A stretch of 6,640 nt of DNA from Anaerolineaceae bacterium (GCA_003532515.1 DOEX01000149.1:1-6640); one strand, 5' to 3'. Numbered from the stretch's first letter, positions 1-6,436 are shown. The notes: generated by a model not told the origin, from the sequence alone. Numbers and translations are program-made.

Positions 1-2025
1 CTCTCCGTGCAAGGCCGGGAAGACATCGCCAGTTTTATCCAGGCTTTCACCGGCAGCCATCGTTTTGTGCTGGACTATCTGGTCGATGAAGTTCTTCAGC
101 ACCAACCTGAGCATATCCGCAGCTTCTTACTGCAAACCGCCATTCTCGACAGGTTTTGCGCTCCTCTGTGCAATGCTGTCACTGAGCGGGAAGATGGCAG
201 AGAAATGCTGGATGTCCTGGAACGTAGCAATCTTTTCCTCATTCCGCTTGATGATAAACGCCAATTGTATCGCTATCACCACCTTTTCGCCGATGTTCTG
301 CAGACACACTTGATGGAGGTCCAGCCTGGTCGGGTAGCTGCCCTGCATGGACGGGCGAGCGGGTGGTATGAGCGGAACGGTCTGCGATCAGATGCCATCC
401 GCCATGCACTGGCTGCCAAAGATTTCTTGGGCGCAGCAGGTCTGATCGAACTGGCAGGACCGGCAACAGAGGATGGAAGTATCCAGCCCGCTACATGGCT
501 TGGCTGGGTAAAGAAACTGCCGGAAGAGTTGGTCCGCGCCCGACCAGTGCTCAATGTTTGGTATGCCTTAATACTATTGGGTAGTGGTGAACTGGAAACC
601 GCAGAATCCCGATTTAAGGACGCCGAACGATGGTTGGAATCGGCAGATACCACGAAAGTGCAACAGGCAGCTCCATCCGCTGAGATGGTTGTTGTAGACC
701 AGGAACGATTTAAATCTTTACCGGCGACAATTGCTGTCGGCCGCGCCTATATCGCTCAGACCCTCGGTAATATTCCGGACACGGTGCGGTATGCCAGCCG
801 AGTACTCGAGCTCACCGAAGCGGATCCTTTCAGACACAGTCAGGCATCCATGCTCCTAGGGATGACCTATTGGGCAAGCGGGGACCTGCAAGCTGCCGGC
901 CGGGTTTTCGCCGATTACACGATGAAACTGCGGATAGCCGGGAACATCCCAGATGCAATCAGCACGTCCGTTGTTCTGGCTGATATCAGGCTGGCACTGG
1001 GGCAACTTCACGAGGCGATCAATACGCTCGAACAGTTATTACAATTTGTAATGGATCAAGGTGAACCAATTCCTCTCGATGCTGCTGACTTGCACAGGGA
1101 ATTAAGTAAGCTGCATCTTGAACAGGGAAATCTAGAGGCTGCCGCGCAACACTTGCAGAAAAGCAAGGAACTGGGCGAAAAAGCGCAGTTACCTGTTTTG
1201 CGATACCGTTTGTGTATTGACCAGGCTCGGCTCAAGACAGCACAGGGCGATCTGGAAGGGGCTCTCGCACTTTTGGATGAAGCGCAATGCCTGTATATCA
1301 GATCACCCTTGCCTGACTTCTGTCCCATATCTGCTATGAAAGCCCGGATATGGGTTGCGCAAGGCGGATTGACTAAAGCTCAGGGGTGGGTACGCGAGCG
1401 GTGCCTTTCCGTTGACGCTGCGCCCAGCTACCTGAGTGAGTTCGAGCACCTGACGCTGGCTCGGGTGCTCATCGCCCAGTATAAAAGCGACCGGAGGACT
1501 GGTTCCACTCAAGAGGCACTCGGTCTGCTGGATCGCCTTCTGAAAGCAGCGGAAGAAGGTGGACGGATGGGCAGTGTGATCGAAATACTGGTGTTGCTGG
1601 CGCTTGCTCATGCGGCACGGGGTAACATCACACCTGCTCTCGCGTCGATGGGGCGTGCGCTGGCTCTGGCAGAGCCGGAGGGCTACCTCCGGCTCTTCGT
1701 CGATGAAGGATTACCAATGGCGGCACTGCTGCAAGAGGCCGCTAAACACGGTATCACCCCGAACTATGTTCGTCAATTACTGGCGGCCTTTGGGAAGGTT
1801 GAAGGCAGAACATCTGTCCCCCACATCTTGATCGAGCCGCTGAGCGAACGTGAGCTGGAAGTGCTCAGGCTGCTCAGAACCGATTTGAACGGCCCGGAAA
1901 TTGCCCGTGAACTAATGGTATCCTTGAACACCATGCGTACCCACACCAAAAACATTTACACCAAACTTGGGGTGAACAACCGTCAGATGGCCATCCGACG
2001 GGCAGAGGAACTCGATTTGTTATAA
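1..2025 (+). CDS. LuxR-family LAL/MalT-like transcriptional regulator, 5'-truncated by window edge
   Basis: This is a large signal-sensing transcription activator of the LAL (MalT-like) class, cut at its N-terminus. The frame is open to base 1, so the GTG at 7 is probably an internal Val, not a start. Residues are numbered from that GTG. Residues 1-100 match the end of the STAND NTPase module and its winged helix (FTGSHRFVLDYL near 14-25, then YRYHHLFADVLQ near 88-99). Residues about 110-560 are helical, TPR-like sensor repeats. EPEGYLRLFVDEG near 556-568 is a motif I associate with LAL proteins. Residues 612-672 form the LuxR-type DNA-binding domain (LSERELEVLRLL, then the recognition helix through TMRTHTKNIYTKLGV). 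Family members are usually near 900 aa, so about 200-250 residues with the Walker A/B ATP site lie outside the window. The ligand is unknown. A terminator follows the stop, so the downstream genes are probably a separate unit and the likely target. Confidence 0.93.
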   Translation, partial: LSVQGREDIASFIQAFTGSHRFVLDYLVDEVLQHQPEHIRSFLLQTAILDRFCAPLCNAVTEREDGREMLDVLERSNLFLIPLDDKRQLYRYHHLFADVLQTHLMEVQPGRVAALHGRASGWYERNGLRSDAIRHALAAKDFLGAAGLIELAGPATEDGSIQPATWLGWVKKLPEELVRARPVLNVWYALILLGSGELETAESRFKDAERWLESADTTKVQQAAPSAEMVVVDQERFKSLPATIAVGRAYIAQTLGNIPDTVRYASRVLELTEADPFRHSQASMLLGMTYWASGDLQAAGRVFADYTMKLRIAGNIPDAISTSVVLADIRLALGQLHEAINTLEQLLQFVMDQGEPIPLDAADLHRELSKLHLEQGNLEAAAQHLQKSKELGEKAQLPVLRYRLCIDQARLKTAQGDLEGALALLDEAQCLYIRSPLPDFCPISAMKARIWVAQGGLTKAQGWVRERCLSVDAAPSYLSEFEHLTLARVLIAQYKSDRRTGSTQEALGLLDRLLKAAEEGGRMGSVIEILVLLALAHAARGNITPALASMGRALALAEPEGYLRLFVDEGLPMAALLQEAAKHGITPNYVRQLLAAFGKVEGRTSVPHILIEPLSERELEVLRLLRTDLNGPEIARELMVSLNTMRTHTKNIYTKLGVNNRQMAIRRAEELDLL

Positions 2026-2048
2026 CGAACTTTACAACCCAAACCCCG

Positions 2049-2092
2049 GCCCTGGCAGGTTTATTGAACCACCTGCCGGGGCTTTTAATTTT
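2049..2092 (+). terminator. Rho-independent terminator of the LAL regulator
   Basis: A 12-bp stem pairs 2049-2060 with 2071-2082, with one T-G wobble (2053 with 2078). The loop is 10 nt and is followed by TTTTAATTTT. The stem starts 23 nt after the regulator stop codon, which separates regulator transcription from the downstream cluster. Confidence 0.88.
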
Positions 2093-2116
2093 CCTCGCAG
2101 CATCCCGATCAAGAAA

Positions 2117-2158
2117 TCACCACATCATTCACCACCTGTGGTGATGACACCTCACCAC
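2117..2158. promoter_or_regulatory. Candidate operator: three TCACCAC copies and one inverted GTGGTGA
   Basis: TCACCAC occurs at 2117-2123, 2129-2135 and 2152-2158. Its exact reverse complement GTGGTGA lies at 2138-2144. The inverted copy forms a perfect 7-bp dyad with the copy on its left (2-bp spacer) and another with the copy on its right (7-bp spacer). The cluster ends 5 bp upstream of the nearest candidate -35 box, where MalT-like activators typically bind. The adjacent LAL regulator is the obvious candidate binder, but that is inference. RNA hairpin formation is possible, yet no T-run belongs to this dyad except the one after 2158, and the site lies upstream of the presumed transcript. 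Confidence 0.55.
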
Positions 2159-2163
2159 CTTTT

Positions 2164-2202
2164 TTGGTATTCTTTGGTCGAAGGAAGATAAGAACCGATA
2201 CA
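2164..2202 (+). promoter_or_regulatory. Two overlapping weak sigma70-like promoter candidates for the four-gene cluster
   Basis: Candidate A is TTGGTA (2164-2169), a 17-bp spacer and GATAAG (2187-2192). Candidate B is TTGGTC (2174-2179), a 17-bp spacer and GATACA (2197-2202). Each box matches only about 4 of 6 consensus bases. Weak boxes fit a promoter that needs an activator bound at the repeats immediately upstream. A start near 2199-2210 would leave a leader of roughly 40-50 nt before the ATG at 2249. Which of the two is used, if either, cannot be decided from sequence. Confidence 0.35.
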
Positions 2203-2208
2203 GCACTG

Positions 2209-2231
2209 TGGAAATTCTTCCATATCTGGAA
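2209..2231 (+). other. Leader element TGGAA / TTCCA / TGGAA with mutually exclusive pairings
   Basis: TGGAA (2209-2213), TTCCA (2218-2222) and TGGAA (2227-2231) are separated by 4 nt each. The central TTCCA can pair with either flanking copy but not both. The element ends 7 nt before the GAGG ribosome binding site at 2239-2242. The stems are only 5 bp, so it may be chance or a small protein-binding site. Confidence 0.25.
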
Positions 2232-2248
2232 AATGGACGAGGCGCACA

Positions 2249-2521
2249 ATGAGTGAAACACATGCATCAACTGAGGATCAGTCCGAGCCTGGACTTTACG
2301 AAATTCGCATCAAGGGGCACCTTGATGACTGGTGGAGCGACTGGTTTGACGGCTTGACCATCACGCTGGAAGAGGACGGCAATACGCTTTTGACCGGACC
2401 CGTGGTTGACCAGGCCGCGTTGCATGGCTTGCTCAAAAAAGTGCGCGATTTAGGAATGCCCTTGCTCTCGATCAATTTCGTTAAACCTGGTCAGACAAAA
2501 ACACAGGAGGACATACTATAA
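2249..2521 (+). CDS. Small acidic protein of unknown function (90 aa), first gene of the cluster
   Basis: I cannot assign a function. The ATG is preceded by GAGG at 2239-2242 with 6 nt spacing, which supports this start. The first 14 residues are polar and probably disordered. The rest looks like a compact alpha/beta domain: a strand near 16-23 (YEIRIKGH), a Trp-rich turn WWSDWFDG at 28-35, two strands at 36-41 and 46-51 split by an acidic turn, then a helix and strand from VVDQAALHGLLKKVRDLG into PLLSINFV. There is no signal peptide, membrane segment, Cys cluster or DNA-binding motif. I recall similar short proteins next to DUF4386 genes and LuxR regulators in Chloroflexota, but have not verified this. 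It precedes the DUF4386 gene by 61 bp and probably shares its transcript. A regulatory, binding or adaptor role in the cytoplasm is possible but not shown. Confidence 0.85.
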   Translation: MSETHASTEDQSEPGLYEIRIKGHLDDWWSDWFDGLTITLEEDGNTLLTGPVVDQAALHGLLKKVRDLGMPLLSINFVKPGQTKTQEDIL

Positions 2522-2582
2522 ACCATATCAATTTTAATTTTCATGTTTACCAATCAAATTAATTTATAAAAGGAGAAAAAAA

Positions 2583-3302
2583 ATGAATACATACAGAAAG
2601 AATGCAGTAATGACAGGCGTCCTCTACTTCCTGGGAACGGTCTTTGGGATTCTAGGCGTAGTCATTGGCGGCGAAGTGCTTTCCTCGCTCACCGTCAGCA
2701 AACCGCTTCCCGGTGTGGATATGCTGGGCCTCGTTGCCGCCAATTCGTCCCGGCTTACCGGGGCTGCATTTTTTACCCTCATGATGGGGATTTCGCTGGT
2801 GGCGATGACGGTTTTCCTCTACCCGATCTTTAGAAAAGATAGACAAGAACTGGCGATGGGGATGGTTCTTTTTCGCGGAGCGCTGGAGGGAACCTTTTAT
2901 TTTCTTTCAACCCTCGGTTTTTTAACACTAGTAGCGCTTGGCAACGAATACATTGCCACCGGGGCTGATTCGGCTGCTTTGCAGTCCATGGGCAATGTTT
3001 TGTATCAGTTCCAAGATTGCCTCGGCGCGGTCGGATCCATCTTTTTTCTCATTGGGGCTACGTGTTTATACCTCTCTTTCTACCGCACCCGGCTGATCCC
3101 CCGCTGGTTGACCATCTGGGGCTTGATCGGCGTGGTTTCCTCTATGGCTGCCGCCCTGTTGAAATTCTTTCACATGGATACCGGAATTGGGGTTTATTTG
3201 GAAATGGTGATGTTCCCACAGGAATTAGTTATGGCGGTCTGGTTGATCGTGAAGGGATTCAATCCATCTGCGATCGCTGCCCTGTCTGCTAAAACAGAAT
3301 AA
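2583..3302 (+). CDS. DUF4386-family integral membrane protein (239 aa)
   Basis: This is a polytopic inner-membrane protein whose overall pattern matches the DUF4386 family, which has no established biochemical role. Six hydrophobic segments are visible near residues 9-30, 58-82, 90-119, 146-167, 173-196 and 202-225. A basic, polar loop (RKDRQE, 84-89) follows segment 2 and the motif FYRTRLIPRWLTIWG (166-180) leads into segment 5. Family features I recognise are the N-terminal RKNAVMTGVLYFLGT region, the central QFQDCLGAVGSIFF segment and the late FPQELVMAVWLIVKGF helix. The length is normal and no catalytic motif or Cys pair stands out. The start is secure: AGGAG at 2571-2575 sits 7 nt before ATG. 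Its constant company is the 90-aa gene upstream and the oxidoreductase downstream, so a membrane-stress or transport-related role is conceivable, but that is inference. Confidence 0.88.
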   Translation: MNTYRKNAVMTGVLYFLGTVFGILGVVIGGEVLSSLTVSKPLPGVDMLGLVAANSSRLTGAAFFTLMMGISLVAMTVFLYPIFRKDRQELAMGMVLFRGALEGTFYFLSTLGFLTLVALGNEYIATGADSAALQSMGNVLYQFQDCLGAVGSIFFLIGATCLYLSFYRTRLIPRWLTIWGLIGVVSSMAAALLKFFHMDTGIGVYLEMVMFPQELVMAVWLIVKGFNPSAIAALSAKTE

Positions 3303-3319
3303 CGGATTGATGTTACGCA

Positions 3320-3370
3320 CTTTAGGACTGGCAGTCCGGAAAATGACGCTAGATTGCCAGTCCTGCAAAG
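3320..3370 (+). other. Intercistronic hairpin with an alternative small hairpin in its left arm
   Basis: AGGACTGGCA (3324-3333) pairs perfectly with TGCCAGTCCT (3355-3364) around a 21-nt loop. If GC at 3365-3366 bulges out, CTTT (3320-3323) can also pair with AAAG (3367-3370). The left arm can instead fold on itself: GGACT (3325-3329) with AGTCC (3333-3337) around GGC. No T-run follows, so this is not a standard terminator. It could stabilise or process the mRNA between the DUF4386 and oxidoreductase genes, setting their expression ratio. Confidence 0.5.
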
Positions 3371-3430
3371 CATGAGCAACAAGTTTAATTTAATGAAACT
3401 CATCCAAAGCGTTCCAAGAAGGAGAGAAAA

Positions 3431-4372
3431 GTGAAAGCGATTGTATATGAAAAATACGGCCCGCCGGAAGTGCTGCGGCTGCAAGAAGTGGAGAAACCTG
3501 CGCCCAGGGACAATGAAGTGCTGGTCAAAATCCATGCCACCACCGTCACCATCGGCGACACCATCATGCGAAGTTTCAACCTGCCGCCCATCTCTGGCTG
3601 GCAAAAGATCATGGCGCGGCTCATCCTGGGCTGGCGCAAACCCAAACGTCATATCCTGGGCATGGAATTGGCCGGGGAGGTTGAATCTATCGGCAGGAAA
3701 GTAACCCGATTCAAGCCCGGCGACCCGGTTTTCGCATCCACCCTCACCGTCAATTTTGGCGGCTATGTCGAATACAAATGCCTGCCCGAAAATGGGGTGA
3801 TCTCCATCAAACCGGCCAATCTCACTTACGAGGAAGCCGCCGCCGTTCCCGGCGCAGGGATGACAGCCTGGCAGTGTCTCAAAAAGGGCAACATCCAGCC
3901 AGGGCAAGCAGTGCTGATCTACGGCGCATCCGGCGCGGTCGGCACGTATGCGGTGCAGCTTGCCAGCCGCCACCTCGGGGCAGACGTGACCGGGGTGTGC
4001 AGCGGCGCGAATTTGGAATTGGTCAAATCTCTGGGGGCGGGCCAGGTGATCGATTACACCCGGCAGGATTTCGCCCAAAGTGGCGTAACCTACGACGTGG
4101 TTTTTGATGCCGTCGGCAAACTGAAACCTGCGCAGGGTAAAAAAGCGCTCAAACCATCGGGGATCTACATCAACGTTCATACCGATTCAGACGGCGGCGA
4201 TAAGCTCGAAAACCTGCTCTTGCTCAAAGAACTGGTAGAGGCGGGCAAGCTCAAGCCGGTCATAGACCGGGTCTATCTGCTGGAGCAGATTGTCGAGGCG
4301 CACCGCTATGTCGAGCAAGGGCATAAAAAAGGAAATGTGGTCATCACGGTGGACCATATTACCAAGGTCTGA
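3431..4372 (+). CDS. Zinc-independent MDR oxidoreductase, quinone-oxidoreductase/NAD(P)-dependent alcohol dehydrogenase-like (313 aa)
   Basis: This is a soluble cytoplasmic medium-chain dehydrogenase/reductase that probably moves hydride between NAD(P)H and a carbonyl, enone or quinone. The N-terminal GroES-like catalytic domain spans about 1-125 (MKAIVYEKYGPPEVLRL start, GMELAGEVESIG at 77-88, FKPGDPVF at 94-101). The Rossmann domain follows, with the dinucleotide loop YGASGAVGTYAVQ at 164-176. The motif FDAVGK (225-230) and the C-terminal GKLKPVIDRVYLL plus HKKGNVVI are typical of the family. Only three Cys occur (117, 149, 190) and the catalytic-zinc Cys and four-Cys structural-zinc cluster are absent, so it belongs to the zinc-free QOR side. 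Cofactor preference and substrate cannot be read. The start is GTG, backed by AAGGAG at 3419-3424. Databases often label such genes alcohol dehydrogenase, which would overstate the case. Confidence 0.9.
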   Translation: MKAIVYEKYGPPEVLRLQEVEKPAPRDNEVLVKIHATTVTIGDTIMRSFNLPPISGWQKIMARLILGWRKPKRHILGMELAGEVESIGRKVTRFKPGDPVFASTLTVNFGGYVEYKCLPENGVISIKPANLTYEEAAAVPGAGMTAWQCLKKGNIQPGQAVLIYGASGAVGTYAVQLASRHLGADVTGVCSGANLELVKSLGAGQVIDYTRQDFAQSGVTYDVVFDAVGKLKPAQGKKALKPSGIYINVHTDSDGGDKLENLLLLKELVEAGKLKPVIDRVYLLEQIVEAHRYVEQGHKKGNVVITVDHITKV

Positions 4373-4407
4373 CAAGTTTACGATACAGACAATAAGGATA
4401 TAACGAA

Positions 4408-5130
4408 ATGAACCAAGATCAAATCGAGAAACATTCAACGACACAATCGGTCGTTTTGCACCTACTCCCTGGAATCCTGGTTGGGTGTTTTTTCTTGCTC
4501 GCACGACAGCCAGTTCTTAATATGGGATATCCTTCGGTTATTGCCTTAATACTTGCATACGCCTTAATCCTTATTCCGGTCGAGCTTGGATATCTGTTCT
4601 ATCAGGGGAAGAAAAAGACAGGTCGCTTTACATTACAAGGGATCATCAGCTATCGTAATTCGATTCCGTGGTGGCAATACCTTATCTGGGTATTCGTTAT
4701 TTTTATAGCGGTTGGCGCCATAATAACTTTGTTAAAACCTGTGGATGCTTTTCTGCAGGAGAGGTTGTTTTTCTGGATACCAGATATTAATTATGGATTG
4801 GATGGGTATTACTCCAGAAAAACATTGATCGTTACATACTCGCTATGTTTACTGTTTGTTGCATTCTTGGCCCCGTTGGTTGAAGAATTGTATTTTCGAG
4901 GATATTTGTTGCCCAGAATGAAAGGCATGTTCGCCCCCTTGTTGCATAGCTTCCTGTTTGCAGTTCAGCATGTCTTAGAACCATGGATGATCATCACGAG
5001 AACTCTTGGATTTTTACCAATACTATTCGGGGTAAAAAAGAAGAATATCTACATCGGAATCATTGTCCACATTCTGTGTAACACAGTAATGCTAATAACA
5101 GGCATTGCATTTATTGTTAAGATGACGTAA
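4408..5130 (+). CDS. CPBP/Abi-family intramembrane glutamic endopeptidase (240 aa)
   Basis: This is a predicted membrane-embedded protease of the CPBP (CAAX protease/Abi) family. The three motifs are present: E159-E160-x3-R164 (VEELYFRG), F184-x3-H188 (FAVQH) and H221-x3-N225 (HILCN), which place Glu and His residues within the bilayer. Hydrophobic segments lie near 14-32, 43-66, 89-110, 139-157, 173-190, 197-208 and 213-236. Characterised relatives process prenylated or small peptides, act in bacteriocin maturation or immunity, or regulate membrane signalling. The substrate here is unknown, and no bacteriocin-like gene is visible. AAGGA at 4394-4398 lies 9 nt before ATG. The gene starts 35 nt after the oxidoreductase stop. 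Its composition differs: 4501-4560 and 4801-4860 contain 25 and 21 G+C per 60 bases, against 38 at 3841-3900. That suggests a separate origin. It is the last gene of the cluster, and its 3' terminator was split by the insertion sequence. Confidence 0.9.
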   Translation: MNQDQIEKHSTTQSVVLHLLPGILVGCFFLLARQPVLNMGYPSVIALILAYALILIPVELGYLFYQGKKKTGRFTLQGIISYRNSIPWWQYLIWVFVIFIAVGAIITLLKPVDAFLQERLFFWIPDINYGLDGYYSRKTLIVTYSLCLLFVAFLAPLVEELYFRGYLLPRMKGMFAPLLHSFLFAVQHVLEPWMIITRTLGFLPILFGVKKKNIYIGIIVHILCNTVMLITGIAFIVKMT

Positions 5131-5135
5131 GTAGA

Positions 5136-5144
5136 CAAAGTCCC
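5136..5144. repeat. Left target-site duplication (CAAAGTCCC) of the IS4-family element
   Basis: CAAAGTCCC abuts the left terminal repeat and is repeated exactly at 6428-6436. Nine bases is the duplication size of the IS10 and IS50 branches of the IS4 superfamily. The last 8 bases are also the left arm of the ancestral terminator hairpin of the CPBP gene. Confidence 0.93.
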
Positions 5145-5158
5145 CTGATTGACTGACA
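5145..5158. repeat. Left terminal inverted repeat of the IS (transposase 3' side)
   Basis: CTGATTGACTGACA is the exact reverse complement of 6414-6427. Weaker pairing with the right end continues to 5170. The transposase stop codon (5163-5165) lies inside this extended repeat. Confidence 0.93.
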
Positions 5159-5162
5159 AATC

Positions 5163-6329
5163 TTACATAACCTCCAGTTGAAGTTCGTAAAGAGTGACAA
5201 TAGGCCTGGCAGCCTGGCGTTTTGAAGCAAAAGCAGGGAAGGGATCAGGGCCAGGCTCAAGCCAGAAGAAAGATAGCAAAAAAGCAGAATGAGCGAGCGC
5301 ATGACGAATCCAGCGCCAACCGATTTGGAAGTAACTGAGGCCACGTTGCCAATGAGTATCCACGCGAGAACGCAAACCAAGCGTGACCACCGCCGTACCG
5401 GTACTGACGAGGTAAAGCGTGGCTGTGGCCAGGATGAGGCCGAGGCGAGCGAGTGCCTCAGCGTCACGGATTTCGCCGGATTCGAGTTGAAAACCAGCCG
5501 ATTTGTCGTCCAGGAAGTTTTCTTCCAGGTCAAAGCGCAAGCCATATTCGTCAAAGGTGTGCAAGTCGGTCGGATCGTCACTGAGAATGGCCCATTCTTC
5601 ATAGCCATTGCGAGTTTGGGCATGCGCCAAGGCCAGGTGAACCGGGCCAAACTGACGATCGGTAATCCAAACCTTGTGCAGGAACAGGGCTTTGCCTCTG
5701 GCAGGCATCAAACGACCCACGCTGAGAGTGGGCTTGCTCACCCGATACACCCGCAACGACTTCTTCAGGCGAATGCGAAAGCCCCAACCCAGGTCGCGGG
5801 CCGCACGAAACAGATCGACATCGTCAAACCCGCGGTCTGCCAGCAGGATCACAGCACAGCCTTTGGGCAGTATGGCGGCGGCTTCTTTCAGGATGAGTGC
5901 ATACTTCTCGAACGCCACCATAGCGCTCTTCTGCTTCAGCACCACCCAACTCAAGGGCAGCGCTCGACCACGATACACCAGCGCCACACGTACAATCACA
6001 AACTCGTCCCACAGGCTGCTGCTGTCCAGCGCAAGGTAGATCTTGTGACTGCCCCAAGCCGCAAACACACTTTTCACCAACCGCCGGTAAATCACTACCC
6101 GGTCGATGCGGTTGTTTTTCAGCCAGCGCATAAACTGCCGCTGCTTACTTGCCGCTTGCGCTCCCCCAAAACGATGGGTTCCCCATTTGCTCACATGCAC
6201 GCTTTTCTCCATCAGCACCCCAACGATCGCCCAGGCAAATGTGACCAGGCAACGAAAATCGTGAAAGTGGACTCGAGTGCTCAAAATCATGTCAATTATG
6301 GTACGATAAAGGGTGAGGCTGTCCGACAT
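5163..6329 (-). CDS. IS4-family DDE transposase (388 aa)
   Basis: This enzyme cuts and joins the ends of the surrounding insertion sequence through an RNase H-like DDE active site. First acidic residue: D102 in LALDSSSLWDEF. Second: D165 in VILLADRGFDD. The third, E269, lies in the IS4 signature Y262-x2-R265-x3-E269-x6-K276, which is perfectly spaced. A beta-strand-rich stretch lies between D165 and E269, as in IS4 transposases. The N-terminal 1-95 is helical and basic and probably binds the ends. The ATG at 6329-6327 has AGGAG at 6341-6337 on the minus strand with 7 nt spacing. The 98-nt leader from the right end can form TTGCC (6369-6373) with GGCAA (6390-6394). This could dampen read-through expression, but it does not cover the ribosome binding site. 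The gene is intact and opposite to the operon, so operon read-through would make antisense transposase RNA. Confidence 0.95.
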   Translation of the reverse strand: MSDSLTLYRTIIDMILSTRVHFHDFRCLVTFAWAIVGVLMEKSVHVSKWGTHRFGGAQAASKQRQFMRWLKNNRIDRVVIYRRLVKSVFAAWGSHKIYLALDSSSLWDEFVIVRVALVYRGRALPLSWVVLKQKSAMVAFEKYALILKEAAAILPKGCAVILLADRGFDDVDLFRAARDLGWGFRIRLKKSLRVYRVSKPTLSVGRLMPARGKALFLHKVWITDRQFGPVHLALAHAQTRNGYEEWAILSDDPTDLHTFDEYGLRFDLEENFLDDKSAGFQLESGEIRDAEALARLGLILATATLYLVSTGTAVVTLGLRSRVDTHWQRGLSYFQIGWRWIRHALAHSAFLLSFFWLEPGPDPFPAFASKRQAARPIVTLYELQLEVM

Positions 6330-6413
6330 TGTTCTTCTCCTGGCTTGTTTTGGCGTGAGAACCTAACTTTGCCACGATTTGGCTTTGTCGGCAAGCCTCT
6401 CTTTTGTTAATTC

Positions 6414-6427
6414 TGTCAGTCAATCAG
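6414..6427. repeat. Right terminal inverted repeat of the IS (transposase 5' side)
   Basis: This is the exact reverse complement of 5145-5158. Read inward on the minus strand it contains TTGACT, a -35-like hexamer, but no -10 box sits at the right distance, so the transposase promoter remains undefined. Confidence 0.93.
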
Positions 6428-6436
6428 CAAAGTCCC
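6428..6436. repeat. Right target-site duplication (CAAAGTCCC)
   Basis: Identical to 5136-5144. Together with AT at 6437-6438 it supplies the left arm of the displaced hairpin at 6429-6466. Confidence 0.93.

Larger units (their letters stand above)
5145..6427 (-). mobile_element. Complete IS4-family insertion sequence, 1283 bp
   Basis: The element is bounded by 14-bp perfect inverted repeats (CTGATTGACTGACA at 5145-5158 and its reverse complement at 6414-6427). Allowing mismatches, the repeats extend to 26 bp with 21 matches. Flanking 9-bp duplications are identical. It carries one intact minus-strand transposase filling almost the whole length. Terminal CTGA and a 9-bp duplication are shared with IS10 and IS50, although the target does not resemble the IS10 consensus NGCTNAGCN. 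Intact ends, intact duplications and an unbroken gene suggest recent transposition and probable activity. I cannot name the element without an IS database search. Confidence 0.95.

Noticed and set aside
7..2025. GTG at position 7 as the true start of the LuxR regulator
   Set aside because: The frame is open upstream to base 1 and the protein begins in the middle of the known LAL architecture, without its NTPase domain. The gene is cut by the window edge.
2117..2158. CRISPR-like repeat array
   Set aside because: The repeat unit is only 7 bp with irregular 5-16 bp gaps and mixed orientation, which is incompatible with CRISPR repeats and spacers.
2565..2570. TATAAA before the DUF4386 gene as a -10 box
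   Set aside because: It abuts the AGGAG ribosome binding site and lacks a -35 box at 16-18 bp. It fits general AT-richness in the gap better.
3194..4180. Minus-strand open frame of 328 codons over the oxidoreductase gene
   Set aside because: It overlaps the well-supported MDR gene and the end of DUF4386, with a His/Phe/Gly-rich composition typical of antisense GC-rich frames.
3431..4372. Zinc-dependent alcohol dehydrogenase
   Set aside because: The catalytic Cys near position 38-40 and the four-Cys structural zinc cluster are absent. The sequence fits the zinc-free quinone-oxidoreductase branch.
5289..6410. Plus-strand open frame of 373 codons across most of the IS
   Set aside because: It is wholly antisense to a transposase with clear DDE and YREK motifs. 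Its translation lacks any family pattern and it has no supporting ribosome binding site, so it is a shadow frame.
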